DNA of 64,000 bases, taken from Guadua angustifolia (lineage: Eukaryota; Streptophyta; Magnoliopsida; Poales; Poaceae). The translations under genes and the position numbers were made by a program. The notes beneath the pieces were generated by a model that had not been told where the DNA came from, did no database searches, and saw only the letters and a list, made by a program, of their open reading frames with translations. How positions within the stretch are numbered: the first letter of the stretch is position 1; each line of letters begins with the position of its first letter. Location: positions 76,860,437 to 76,924,436 of the forward strand of contig CM070500.1 in the NCBI GenBank assembly GCA_036346375.1, in the 5' to 3' direction. Shown here piece after piece: positions 10,519-21,081 of this stretch.

Positions 10519-12187
10519 TCTCCCCCTTGATGAGTATATTGACAAATAACAAAAATCATAATTTTGAGTTTGAAAGAGAGAGAGAGAGAAAGAGTAAGAA
10601 AGTAATTTGAATGCAAAGCCAAACTTGATCCAGAGAGTAAGGAATAAGATCATGACCAAATTGGTTAGAAGGATTTTTATAGCAAAACAAAATAAAGAGC
10701 AAGTTTTCCACAAAGGCTCTAAAATCCAATCAATACTCACAAAAAAACTCAAATATGCTTACGTCTTAAGAATTTTTTAATTTTCATCGAGATCATAAGA
10801 ACCAAGATGCATCCATATTTTTTCTTTTAAAGATGCTTTTTTTACACTTTCTCCCCCTTTTGGCAATATAGGCATCAAGATGGTATTTTCTTCCCTTGTA
10901 CACATGTATGCATGAAATACATCCTAAAAGAGCTTTGAAAATTATCTAAGTGACCACATATACAAGTATGACACCAAGCTACTCAAATTTCGATTAGGCT
11001 AAACTAAAACATGTCTAAGTGCAAATGACAATTTCTCTTAGCAAGCGCAAATAAGACTATGTCATTTTTTTATGAATTAATAAATGCAACACTTAGCATA
11101 GTTTCTAAATTAAAAGCAAAGCCATACAATGGATAAAATAGAAAACCTAGAGTTCAACCTACTCAATACATTGGGAAAGCTAGAAGTATATACAAGATCC
11201 TTCGAGCTCAATTATCTTCAATGCAATTTTTTTTAAGATTTCAAATGACATAGTAGGGTGCAAATATGTAACATTATTTCTATTTTTTACCCACTTATAT
11301 TTTTATTATTTGTATTTTTTAAGTGATTGACTCAAGCCATAATCAACCATCTCAAGAAGAACTCTTAAGAGGATGGTCTCAGTCATACACAATATATTCC
11401 AAGTTCATCCCAAGTGCAATAGAAAGCTGTCTTGTGAATTCGAGGTGTTGAGTCTAATGTGCACAAAAAGAGTCAATTTTTCTTACTTTCATTTTAGCAT
11501 ATATGAGCAAATGAATCACTTAGGTATGGATCAAACTAGTTTCACCCAAGTTGCTATAGGGACTTTAGAGAACTCTAAAATTTCACAAATCTTGGCAAAT
11601 ACCCCTAGAGAAGAAACTTAGCAAGTAAAATCAACATGTTTCATCAAGTTTTTCTTTTAAAGCTTATTTTTCAATTTTTAGCAAGCTTATCAAGATAAAT
11701 GAACTTGGACATATCTACGTTAATGATTTTTATCATATGATGTAGCCTGGTGTATAGCATGATGATATAAATCATTTTCATAATAGACAAAGCTCTTAAA
11801 ACAGAAAATGAAGTCTATATGCAATGCATGAAGTAGATTCTCAACTCCCCTCAACAAATGAATTAATTTTAAGCACAAATCTAGTTCAAATTGAGTTATT
11901 ATAAAAATTAAGCTCAAGAAAGATCCCAATGAACTCAATCAAAACCAGAAAGATAGTATGAAGAGAAGAAATTGAGAAACTATGAACCGGGTGGCTATAG
12001 AGCATAGAAAAGATAGGAGAGAACACTACGGCTTGGACTCGCTCTCATCTTCCCCAATGACTGATATAGGAAAGCTAACTCTAGATTCCAAGCTAAGGAG
12101 TGCACACTGACCCTGTCTACCCAGATGACCCAACACCTGCTAGACTTATAAGATTGTGAGGGAACTCAACCTAAAGAGAAGAGAGAT
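10519..12187 (-). mobile_element. 3' noncoding region of the minus-strand copia element, with polypurine tract
   Basis: The minus strand from 12187 to 10530 matches the plus-strand copia 3' region 38092-39660 almost block for block: AACTCAATTTGAACTAG, GGTTGAGTTCC, TTGACTCTTTTTGTGCACAT and a CTTGAGATGGTTGATTATGG-type block. The polypurine tract is CAAGGGGGAGAT, read on the minus strand at about 10519-10530. No pol sequence remains; the break at 12187 corresponds to 38092 in the other copy. There is no ORF to report. Confidence 0.85.
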
Positions 12188-13714
12188 ATTGTGGTCGTTT
12201 GTTCATTCTCTAATATTTGTCCAGTAACTTAGAGAAAGTTAGCTTAGGCTTGATAATCCGCCTTCGCGGCAGTGACTTCTCCACGTTGTATCATTTGGCA
12301 ATTTGTGGATCTCTTTTAAGCTTGATAGTTCTTGAATTCTTGCCCTCATGATCGGCTTCTATCTGCAATGAATCGATCATGATCTTCAACGTCTTATCAC
12401 CACCTGAGGTTGACTGCATGTCGACATGTTGAGCTCGTTTTGGTTTTTCTTCAAACATCGGCTCTTTCCCCTTACGCGAACATTGCACCATATTTATAGG
12501 GAACGGGTCAACGTCGACCTACATAGTCGGTTTGTCTGTGAATTTTAGCCGATCGTCTTCAATAGCTGACTGGATTTGCTGGCAAAAAATATTGCAATCA
12601 TTAGTGTTATGAGAAAAAGAATAGTGCCACTTACAATATCTTCGTTTCTTGATCTCATTAGCTAATGGTATAACATACCCCTTAGGCAATTGTATTATCT
12701 TTTCTTGTAAAAGTAAATAAAAAATACGATCACATTTAGACACGTCGAATGCATATTTTACTTTTGACTTATTTTTAGTCGGTGTTCGGCTATATTTACC
12801 TCTGCTTTATCCTTATTCGAAGACTCACTTGAACGGTATTCAACCATATTGACTTTGGCCCTATCCTTTTCCTTATTGTTGCCGTTTATTTTAAATTTAT
12901 CCTAAATCTTCTGTTATCGGGAAATCGATTTTCTTGAGCCGATACGCGGTGAAGTAGGTGACTCAAATTAGTGAACTCTTGCCCGCCAAACTTCTCCCAG
13001 AGTGGGCAAATTAACCTCTGGAAAGCTAAATCGGCTAGTTGATTGTTAGGTAATGTGACGTTAAAGCATCGATTTCGAACTTCTCTAAACCTTTTAATGT
13101 AATCTGTTACTGATTCCCTAAATTTCTAGTGGACGGAGCTTAATTAGATAAAAAATCCTAAGTTCCAGACTGTCAAAAAAAAAGTACTCGTGAAATTGGC
13201 TATCCAAATCATTCCAAAAATGAACCGAATTTGAAGGCAAGCTAGTAAACCAGGTAAAAGCAGCTCCTGATAATGACAATGGGAATAATCTGATTTTTAA
13301 CCCGTCGGACTGAGCTGCCTCGCATTGAGCGATAAAATGTCCGACATGTTCTAATATTGTGACTGAATCATCCTAAGAAAACTTGGCAAAATCAGGAACT
13401 TTGAAATTGTTCGGATATAGCATGTCATCTATACAATCAGGACACAACTTTTCTATAGTCGATGACTTTTCCCTTTGGACTGTATGCCGAATTGCAACTA
13501 CTGCATTGCTGAGGGCATTGGTTGTTGGCAATGCAGTCCTTTGGGTGACGCCGCGTCGGGTTTTCTAATAGCATCTCAGTATCAACTCCTCCAAAATGGC
13601 TTTTTGATCTTCAATTTTCTTACGCGGTTCTGGACTCAAATCGTCTAAAGTGGTGATAATTATGGCTTCAGCGTTGAGATCTGATGGTGGAATCGACTTG
13701 CTAGAGGAAGACAT
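12188..13714 (-). pseudogene. Ty3/gypsy gag pseudogene
   Basis: Minus strand from ATG 13714 (start MSSSSKSIPPSDLN), with a TAG near 13565 after about 50 residues. The retrotransposon gag domain is visible in broken frames between 13450 and 13080: NNFKVPDFAKFS, HVGHFIAQCEAAQSDGLKI, LFPLSLSGAAFTWFTSLPSN. Near 12640 is the zinc-finger-like YCKWHYSFSHNTNDCNIF, followed by RLKFTDKPTM, an in-frame TAG at 12516-12518, and a Lys-rich tail to about 12291. After a further stop, KPKLTFSKLLDKY is readable to about 12200, where the copia fragment cuts in. Several stops and frameshifts make it inactive. Confidence 0.85.
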
Positions 13715-13734
13715 CTTCTGTCCCGCTGGACGTG

Positions 13735-13752
13735 CCAAGAGTGTGTTGGCGC
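13735..13752 (-). promoter_or_regulatory. Primer-binding site of the minus-strand gypsy element
   Basis: The minus strand reads TGGCGCCAACACTCTTGG a few bases downstream of the LTR end (13759). TGGCGCC is the tRNA-complementary start used by many plant gypsy elements. Confidence 0.7.
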
Positions 13753-13758
13753 CAAAAA

Positions 13759-14388
13759 CTTGAAACAGGATTTATTAGCAATAATACACCAGACGAACAC
13801 CGGGTTCAAGACGTGACAACTGATTTGATCCTACAATCGGTAAGAAAGATATAAAATATGTTTAAAGCCGATCTCAGGATGTAATCGGCTTAGATCTAAT
13901 CAGCTAAAAGCCGATCAAATTGAGGATAATGGTAATCCTAATTAGTTGATTAAGGCTAATTGGAAGATAAAGGTAGATTAACTCTGAAAAGGAGATATGC
14001 AATAAGATCGGAGAAAATCAAACCTGATAGGATGATCAATAATCGACGATGTGTAATTTTATTGATCAAAATCGCGTTACAAGAGTCTAAATTAGAAAAA
14101 CAATTCCTTGTTGATGGGAAAATAAAAGAGTATTTGTTGATTGGGCGGCTGGGCCGTTGTTGTTTTTTCGGCATGCCTATAGCCATCTTTTATACACATT
14201 TGCTAATCGTATCCTATTACAACACGTTATAAAATATAATCTGAATCAACCTCTATCCGAACGGTTTTTCCTTAAAGTCTTTTACCATGACCAAATATTT
14301 ACTAATCTTTCTAAACTATCCATTGGTTACTATGTATTGACTCGATCCTACCGATTTTAATCACATCTACCAAATTTTAGTGCAAACA
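13759..14388 (-). repeat. 5' LTR of the minus-strand gypsy element, 630 bp
   Basis: On the minus strand it starts TGTTTGCACTAAAATTTGG at 14388 and ends CCTGTTTCA at 13759. A TATA box (TATAAAAG on the minus strand, 14187-14194) marks the U3/R boundary about 195 bp from the start. Only one LTR of this element is present in the window. Confidence 0.72.
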
Positions 14389-14563
14389 CTAGTATATAGC
14401 CAACGCGCGGCAGCCGGATCACACGCGACGCCACGTGCGCGCGACGCCACATGCTGTCGTGGTGAGCTCTGAACAAGCGCGCACGTTGCCGATCAACCTG
14501 TGCGTCATGTGGATGGCGGTGGGACGGAGCTAGGCAGCTGGAGCAGCGGGAACTCGGGATTTT
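14389..14563. other. Short GC-rich intergenic stretch
   Basis: GC-rich sequence with repeated GCGCGACGCCAC units (14425-14450); no ORF or element ends seen. It is the target-side flank of the gypsy 5' LTR. Confidence 0.4.
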
Positions 14564-14566
14564 TTA

Positions 14567-14795
14567 GGCCTATTTGTTTTATCTTTTGAATATGGATTTT
14601 AGCCCCAAAAATAGAATAAAAAACAAACAGCCTAATTTTAAAATTCGATTCTCATAATCCAGCCTACCCATATATATTAGAATTCACAATCCACTTTATA
14701 TATGCTTTTAGATTCTAGTTTTTAAGGAATTAATTTCTCTACAACTATAATCTAAAATCAGATTTGAGAGAGTCTAAAGCTAAAACAAATATGCA
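14567..14795. mobile_element. Tourist-like MITE, 229 bp, TTA target duplication
   Basis: The ends are inverted: GGCCTATTTGTTTTA on the left and, reversed, TGCATATTTGTTTTA on the right. TTA is present directly outside both ends (14564-14566 and 14796-14798), the usual PIF/Harbinger-type (Tourist) duplication. It is non-coding and AT-rich. Confidence 0.65.
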
Positions 14796-15179
14796 TTAGA
14801 ACCGTTTCGCCGCTCCGGGCACGACCATTCACCCGGCCACCACGATCGAGCTGGCTGCATACGCGCAGCTTGTAAAATAGTCTCGGACGTGTGCCGATTG
14901 TTATATGTCCCGTCCCGACTTAGTTTTGGATACGAGCACCGGAACCCAAGCTCCCGTATAAACAACTAGTAGATAAGCGCGCTACGCTGCGCCGGTTGAA
15001 TTTCGATAGTATACGCTCAGGAAAATAATAATTTTTTACTTTCGCAAAACCACTCACTGCTCAAAAATAGTCTAGAGAAAAAAGGGAAAAAATTATCAGA
15101 GATGACAACCTTCTTTTGTCGAGCCTAATACTCTATGCGTTCATTGAGTAATAATACATGTTCACAAAACCACCCATCG

Positions 15180-15950
15180 GTGAAAAATAGTCTAGAGGAA
15201 AAAGGGTGAAAAATCTTCGATGAACCTGTGTTTTTTTGGTGACAAAAACTTTTTTCCCGGTTTTTTTGGGTGGCGAAAATATTTTTTTCGGGGTTTTTTT
15301 GTTGCGTTTGTAAAAAAAATGGGTCGTTAGGACGTGCCGACGAATCTATAAGTCGCTATAAATCTTCGAACGGGTCTACATTTTTTTTTAAAAAAATTCG
15401 CGGTTATGACCCGTTGGCAAATCCGTAAGTTGCTATAAACCTTCGATGAATCTGTGTTTTTTTGGTGACGAAAATATTTTTTTCGGTGCGTTTGTTAAAA
15501 AAAAGGGGTCGTTAGGACCCGCCGGCGAAAACACGGGCTTCGGACGAATCCATATTTTTTTTAAAAAAACCGTGGTTATGATCCGCTGGCAAATCCATAA
15601 GTTGCTATAAACCTTCGATGAACTTGTGTTTTTTTGGCGACGAAAACATTATTTCCTTTTTTTTGGATGGCGTAAATATTTTTTCCGGTTTTTTTAAAAC
15701 GGGTCTGTAGGACCCGCCGGCGAACCCACGGGTCGCTATAAATCTTCGGACGAATCCACATTTTTTTAAAAAAACCCCGCGGTTATGACCCGTTAGCAAA
15801 TCCATAAGTTGCTATAAACCTTCGATAATTCTGTGTTTTTTTGGTGGCGAAAACATTTTTGCCGTTTTTTTTGTGACGAAAACTTTTTTTCCGGATTTTT
15901 TTTGTGACGAAAATATTTTTCCCAGGAAAAACGGAGAAAGGACCTGAACG
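15180..15950. repeat. Degenerate tandem repeat in the left arm
   Basis: AAGTTGCTATAAACCTTCGAT recurs at 15427, 15599 and 15806, with a diverged copy near 15350. Between them GACCCGCCGGCGAA, TTTTTTTGGTGACGAAAA and GGTTATGACCCGTTGGCAAAT recur in the same order. Spacing is irregular (about 170-210 bp). Shorter relatives of CACAAAACCACYCAYCGGTG at about 15044 and 15168 extend the pattern leftward. Confidence 0.7.
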
Positions 15951-16276
15951 TAAGAACCAGGGATCTGTTTGTTATTATTTTGGACCTGTTCGCTATCCTG
16001 AAAAATTAGAAAAGGGTTTGTTCGCGATTTGAAACTAATGTAAGGTTTTTTCGTAAAATACCGCGCCAGAGACCCAAACGCGAAGAAATAAAATATTTTT
16101 TTGCCTCACAAAAAATTGCAAAGGACCTATTTGTAATTCGAAAGGACCTATACGTAATTTCGAAGAAACAGAGATCTTTTTTGCAAAGCAGGCTTGGGGG
16201 CACGTGGCCATGCTGGCCTCTCGCCATTCTCTTCACGTATAAAGGGTGTAACCATTGACAATCGTTTATTATTATA

Positions 16277-16532
16277 CTCCTTCCGTCGTAAATAGCTGTT
16301 GTTTTAGATACAACTACAATCAAACTTTTAAAATTTTGAGTTAATATCATTTTTAAATATTTAAATTAGATATATGAAAATAATATATATAGATTTATCT
16401 CGAAAAAACTTTTATAATATTATAATTTTATTGGGTTATATGAATATATTATAATAGATATTAGTGGTCAAATTTGTATTTTAGAGACTATGTCGATGTC
16501 TAAAACAATAGCTATTTATGACCAGATAGAGG
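16277..16532. mobile_element. Stowaway-like MITE inside the foldback element
   Basis: Left end CTCCTTCCGTCGTAAATAGC, preceded by TA; right end, reversed, CCTCTATCTGGTCATAAATA. Both run into a shared GCTNTTGTTTTAGA block, so the terminal inverted repeat is about 35 bp with mismatches. The 256-bp body is AT-rich and non-coding. The CTCCNTCCGT start is the common grass Stowaway end; the right TA is eroded. Confidence 0.65.
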
Positions 16533-17763
16533 TCAAATTAGGGAATACATCCAGTGCAATTCCTTATGATTGTAACTTATGCAGATGAGTGTAGACTGCT
16601 GGATCAAAAAATAACTATCAAGATCTTTAATTTTAAGAATACTGTAGTAAATCACTGTGCCATTTTTTTTATTATAACAACACCGTAGCAGCACACTGTT
16701 AGAAAATTTGGACCATTAGTTTACTCCATCGATAATCCTAACTTGAGACTAGTAAATTGTAGCCCGTAGAGACCGCGTAGAAAATCCTACTAATAGGGAC
16801 TAGTAAATTGTAGCCCGCAGAGACCACGCAGAACCCTGTGCTCAAACTAATGATGGTCCTTGCGTACAAGTGTACAACTCGCAACAAAGGCGATGCATCG
16901 GAGGTTTCTCCTTCCTTAGCTCAATTAATGTATTATATACATTATAGTGGAGAGGAATATAATGCCGCTCCACCAGGTAAGCTACATCACCTTTCTTATA
17001 AACGATTCTCTGGAAAATTTAAAATTGAGTTTAGGTTCTTTGATCAGTTTTTAATAAAAATTAAGTTTCGAAAAAACTAAAATTATGTTTAAGTTTCTCC
17101 ACGGTTTACGTTTTGGTTCTCCCGTCAGGTTTTAGCAAGATGGACCCAAAAATACATGAAATTACGTTTATGTCCCAAGAAAATGGTTTTTAACACATTG
17201 AATCTGAAGAGAAACGAAATTACGTTTAGGTCTCTCAGCGGTTTTCTCCTAAAAGTAAATAACACAAATTCGCCGATGATTTATAGTAGTTCATAGATTT
17301 GCTAACGGGTTCTAGCGATTTTTTTTTTTTTGAAGAAAAAGAAAACCGAAAGTACGCAAAAACATATGTTTGTTTTCTCAAAAAACAAAAACCACAGATT
17401 TGCCGAGGTTTATAGCAACTGCAGATTCGCCACATGTCCTAGCGACCCTTTTTTCTTAAAAAAAACAAGAAAATCATAATTACGCAAAAAAGGAAAAAGC
17501 ATTTAGATCCCTTCACGTTTTTCTAAAAAAAACATAGGTTCGCCGACGGCTCCTAGAAGTCCGCAGATTCGAGAGCGGCTGCTAGCATCCAATTTTTTAA
17601 AAAAACAAAAAAGCCGAAATTACGTAATTCTTTTTCAGAAATATCCGTCAGACCAAATTTCACGCGTCGTAGCGTTGCGCGACCAAAATTTTCAAATTTC
17701 AACCGACGTGACAGCGCACAACGAAATTTCATATGATACGGTGTAGTGCTTTGCGCTGGCTAG

Positions 17764-18438
17764 TTATATACATGCAGGCGATCGAAAGATGGACCAGAAT
17801 GTCCCGGAACGGCGCAAGCAAGAGGAATCTCAAACGTACTCGGTTAATTATCCACGCTTTGACTGACCATCCATCCATCATCCAGCAAGACGTGTACATC
17901 GATCGATCTATAGAAATGGGCCTGTGATCTAGTATGGTGTCCGTAGCTAACGTCTACTTAATTTGGTCAACCATGCAAGGATTATACGGCTGGGCCGGCC
18001 AGTGTGAGCTAGCTAAAGGGATCTATCATCGATCATGATTAACGCTAGCCAGCTATAGTAGTACTAGGGTTTGGTGAATGATCAAGCCAATAACCAAGTT
18101 TCTTACCTCGTATGGATGGAGTATATGTATATGTCACATGCCTGTTAGAGGCTTAGAGCTACATCAACCAATAATCGATGAACCGGCCGTTTTTCTGTTT
18201 CTTTCTTTTTTGGACTAAGAACTGGTTCGATCTGTGTTCTCTTTTTGCACCAAAAACAAACAAACAAACAAACAAAAACTGGTACTTAGTTTGTCCAGAA
18301 GTAGTAATTAATGTGACTTCCAACCTTGTGCATTACCCCTATCACAAGTTTGTTTAATATTAAGCACCGTTTGAAAGTGGAGCATGATGAAATTTTTCAT
18401 AAAACTCACTTTAGAGTATCTTATAATCAGTATAACAA
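17764..18438. other. Intergenic sequence without recognised genes
   Basis: Apparently unique DNA rich in GATCGATC and CTAGCTAG-type motifs, with a short (AAAC)n run at about 18254-18276. No splice-supported ORF, tRNA or transposon end was recognised. It is the best candidate in the window for ancestral non-transposon DNA. Confidence 0.4.
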
Positions 18439-19433
18439 CACTACTAAATTTCCAACTTTTACCGAGTGTGAAAAATATATCGGCCATTGCAAAATACCGT
18501 AGGCCATGTATATGGCCGAGCGTAAACCATCGGTAACTTCCCCTCGGCCACTCATGGTCGGCCATTCGTAGGATTCCCGATGGTACCCTCGGTTATTAGT
18601 TTAACGAGGGTTTTCATAACACTCGGTAAATACATGGGTGAGAGGTTTTCTCTTCCTAACAGGGTATGGAAACCCCCAGTAATTTCTCACAGCTATATAT
18701 GAGATTTTTTGTGTAAAAAATGTAAAAATAATTTCAAATCTAGGGACTAGACCTCACAACTTTGTTTGCACCCCAATCCCTTAAGTCGAACATTTTTTAT
18801 CTTCAAATTAGAAATACGTGATGCCTAGGATTTGAACTTACAACCTCCTAAACACAACCTCTTCCTCCTAACCAACTCACCTCAACTGTCTTCTTGCTAG
18901 AAGTAAGATAAATACTTCTTTTAACTCTTGTTCTCATGACGCTTTATCAATTATTTAGTCAAATATATGACTTTAAATGGAAAAGTTGTCAACTACAAAG
19001 TTGTAGATTTCAATGAGAGCTACATTTTTCATATATACATCACCTTCATCTAGCCTCGTATAAATTTTGCAATAGCCTAGTGTTTGATTTGTACCCTTGA
19101 TAAAAGTTGTACCCGTCAGCAAATTATTGCAATAACCGAGTGTTATCTTTACACACACACTAAATGTATTTCCACTCGGTGATTGTTTGTAATGGCCGAC
19201 GGTTAGCATTGCACTCACAGTAATTGGTGTACCCTCTCGGTGATTTCATACTATGACTGAGGGTTTTCCACCAACCGTCGATTTGTGGTTAGCCCCATCG
19301 GTAAATCTTCTAATAGCCGTCCATTTTTGTTCTACCATCGGAAAAAAGATGCACCGTCGGCCACCTTATTTTTTCCTAATGGCCCGTAGGCCATTACATT
19401 TCACACTCGGTCAAAGTTAGATTTCTAGTAGTG
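18439..19433. mobile_element. Non-autonomous CACTA element, 995 bp, target duplication caa
   Basis: Starts CACTACTAAATTTCCAACTTT and ends AAGTTAGATTTCTAGTAGTG, an inverted CACTA terminus. caa lies directly outside both ends (18436-18438 and 19434-19436). Subterminal short repeats on both sides (ACCGAGTGTGAAA and its reverse TTTCACACTCGGT, GGCCATT units, CCATCGGTAA) are the kind bound by CACTA accessory proteins. No transposase ORF is present, so it would need a protein supplied in trans. Confidence 0.9.
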
Positions 19434-19607
19434 CAATATAATTCAAGCGGTATATTTAGAGTGGGAGTACGTACGCCCAGGAGCTTGGAGGTTGTTGCCT
19501 TCTAAACAGATTGGAGGTGTAGAACCGATAATCTCTTCGAAGAAGATTGTGAAGAGACTCGGTATCGGTGTGAAGATTGGAGCTCACCTATCCAGAGCGA
19601 GGAAGAG
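19434..19607. other. Short unassigned flank before the copia element
   Basis: 174 bp between the CACTA target duplication and the copia LTR. Contains imperfect GAAGATTGTGAAGA / GTGAAGATTGG repeats; no gene. Confidence 0.3.
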
Positions 19608-21026
19608 TGAAAAACCATGTGGAGGTCTATCCTTGTGTGTGATGAGTAATTGACAAGATTTAAGATTGGATTGATTTGAAATTGAGTTTGATTTGAATTG
19701 GATCTTCAAATTGAAGCAATTTGAGTGTTGGTTGCTTTTCCTAGTGCTACCGCCTAGGGCGTGTAGCACCGACCATTGAGCATAATTATGATTGATTAAT
19801 GATTTTGTTTGATGCAATGCACTCATGTAAGTGGTTGCATGGATTGACTTTGAGTCAAGTCGTGGACTTGTGCTCGGATGCGTTGTTTGTTTATTCATGT
19901 GCAGGTGTTGCTCGAGGGCAAACGTGGTCGATGACGGGACCGGAACTAGGTTCATGGAGGAACTGAGGTTCAGGACTAGGTTCAGGGAGGAATCGAGGTC
20001 CTAGTGGTCGAGGATGTCATGCGGGACGTTCGGGCTAGAGAAGATGCACACGAAGGCTGGTTAGTCACGTGAGTGCGGCAGGCGGGCCGTACGCGTGCAT
20101 GTGTGAATTTTGGGTTGTATGCATATATTGGGCCATGTGTATTAGGCCAGGTGGATATACATATATGTGTTAGGGTTTTGAGTTGTATAAAAGGACTTGA
20201 AACCTGATCAATGGAAAAGGCCTTTTTGGTGGCTTTTGGCGGCGGCTGGTATGTTCGCCGTTTTTATGCGTGGCGCCTGAGTTCTTCTAGCGGCAACAGG
20301 AACAGCGACTAGAAAATTTACTTGCTTTTCTGATTGCTGCTGGACAACATCGATGCATGCATGAGCAACTAGATAATTCTTCTCCTGCCGTTTTTGTTCC
20401 TTGCGGCAACCAAGGCTGGAAGAAGGGACGTGCGGCTGGAGTTGGCGTTTGGCATCTTACGACTAGAAGTTTTCCAGAGCCTCCAGCGCTGGTTGGTTTC
20501 CGGTGGCGGCGCACGACACCAGAGCGCTGCTCTCCATCGCCCAAGAATCACGCGGCATGCATGAGCACTGCTATATTTCTTCGTCGTTGTTTTTTCTTGT
20601 GTTTGCATGCATGCAGGTTTTGGCGATTGATTAAGGCGACTAGAAGTTGAGCTCGCTTTTGGCTTTTGTTCCTCCCGGCGGCTGTGCAAGCGAAATCTCG
20701 TAATTAAGGTTTGATTAATTCCCGTCATTACTTATACAGTCAAATTACGAAGCCAATATCTTTATATCCACAGATCCGATCGAGTTGATTTTTATTGGGT
20801 TAAATTCATAATTGAATCTAGTTTCTACAGTTAAAATTTCATTTTGATCTAACGGTGGGATCTTCAGTAATTACTGTTTTAGTGAACATAGGTTAATCTG
20901 TTTTTGTCAGAACCGAAACAGTTTTTCCTAATGTTGTTTAGGGGGTTTTAAGAATCAAGAAAATTTTGATTTTAGCTTCCGCTCAATCATTCAACCCCCC
21001 TCTGATTGACGTCATCCGATCCTACA
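19608..21026 (+). repeat. Copia LTR 1 (1419 bp)
   Basis: Starts TGAAAAACCATGTGGAGG and ends CATCCGATCCTACA. TATA box TATAAAAGG at 20186-20194. It aligns over its whole length with 39665-41082, with scattered substitutions and small indels (for example around 19745-19775 and 19920-19990), so both copies are old. GC-rich reading frames between 20287 and 20728 lie on both strands and recur in LTR 2 with frame changes, so I do not call them genes. Confidence 0.92.
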
Positions 21027-21028
21027 AG

Positions 21029-21040
21029 TGGTATCAGAGC
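21029..21040 (+). promoter_or_regulatory. Copia primer-binding site 1
   Basis: TGGTATCAGAGC, the initiator-methionine-tRNA complementary site of plant copia elements, two bases after the LTR end. Confidence 0.9.
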
Positions 21041-21081
21041 CGGTTTTGCTCTTCCATAGATCTTGACCGGTCTCGAGAGCC

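Larger units (their letters stand above)
7303..14388 (-). mobile_element. Decayed Ty3/gypsy retrotransposon, minus strand, lacking its 3' end
   Basis: Reading the minus strand from 14388: LTR (13759-14388), primer-binding site (13735-13752), gag (13714 down to 12188), a copia fragment inserted at 12187-8760, then pol (8759 down to about 7310). The gag stretch ends just after a TFSKLL-type block and pol resumes with an AHIAMASL block, so the protease region between them is probably lost, deleted with or after the copia insertion. RNase H breaks off at 7310 where the LTR of the plus-strand gypsy element begins; integrase and the 3' LTR are absent. Confidence 0.75.
14966..17763. mobile_element. 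Foldback-like element with long, internally repetitive inverted arms
   Basis: The outer ends are inverted: left AACTAGTAGATAAGCGCGC, right (reversed) AACTAGCCAGCGCAAAGC. The arms pair too: left GACCTATACGTAATTTCG (about 16143) with right, reversed, GACCTAAACGTAATTTCG (near 17222); and left GTCGTTAGGACCCGCCGGCG with right, reversed, blocks such as CTAGGAGCCGTCGGCGAA. The arms contain degenerate tandem units and many A/T runs. The middle (16540-17080) has no coding sequence, only a 51-bp-spaced duplication of GACTAGTAAATTGTAGCCCG (16747 and 16798). No clear target duplication was found. It could equally be an old Mutator-like element with long TIRs. Confidence 0.55.

Noticed and set aside
15300..15900. 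Poly-T and poly-A runs as reverse-transcribed tails (LINE or SINE ends)
   Set aside because: The runs recur inside each repeat unit of both arms and are not bordered by target duplications or LINE/SINE motifs.
20287..20728. Overlapping frames on both strands inside copia LTR 1, and their equivalents at 40266-40686
   Set aside because: They sit in the LTR just after the TATA box and change frame between the two LTR copies, so they are not maintained as proteins.
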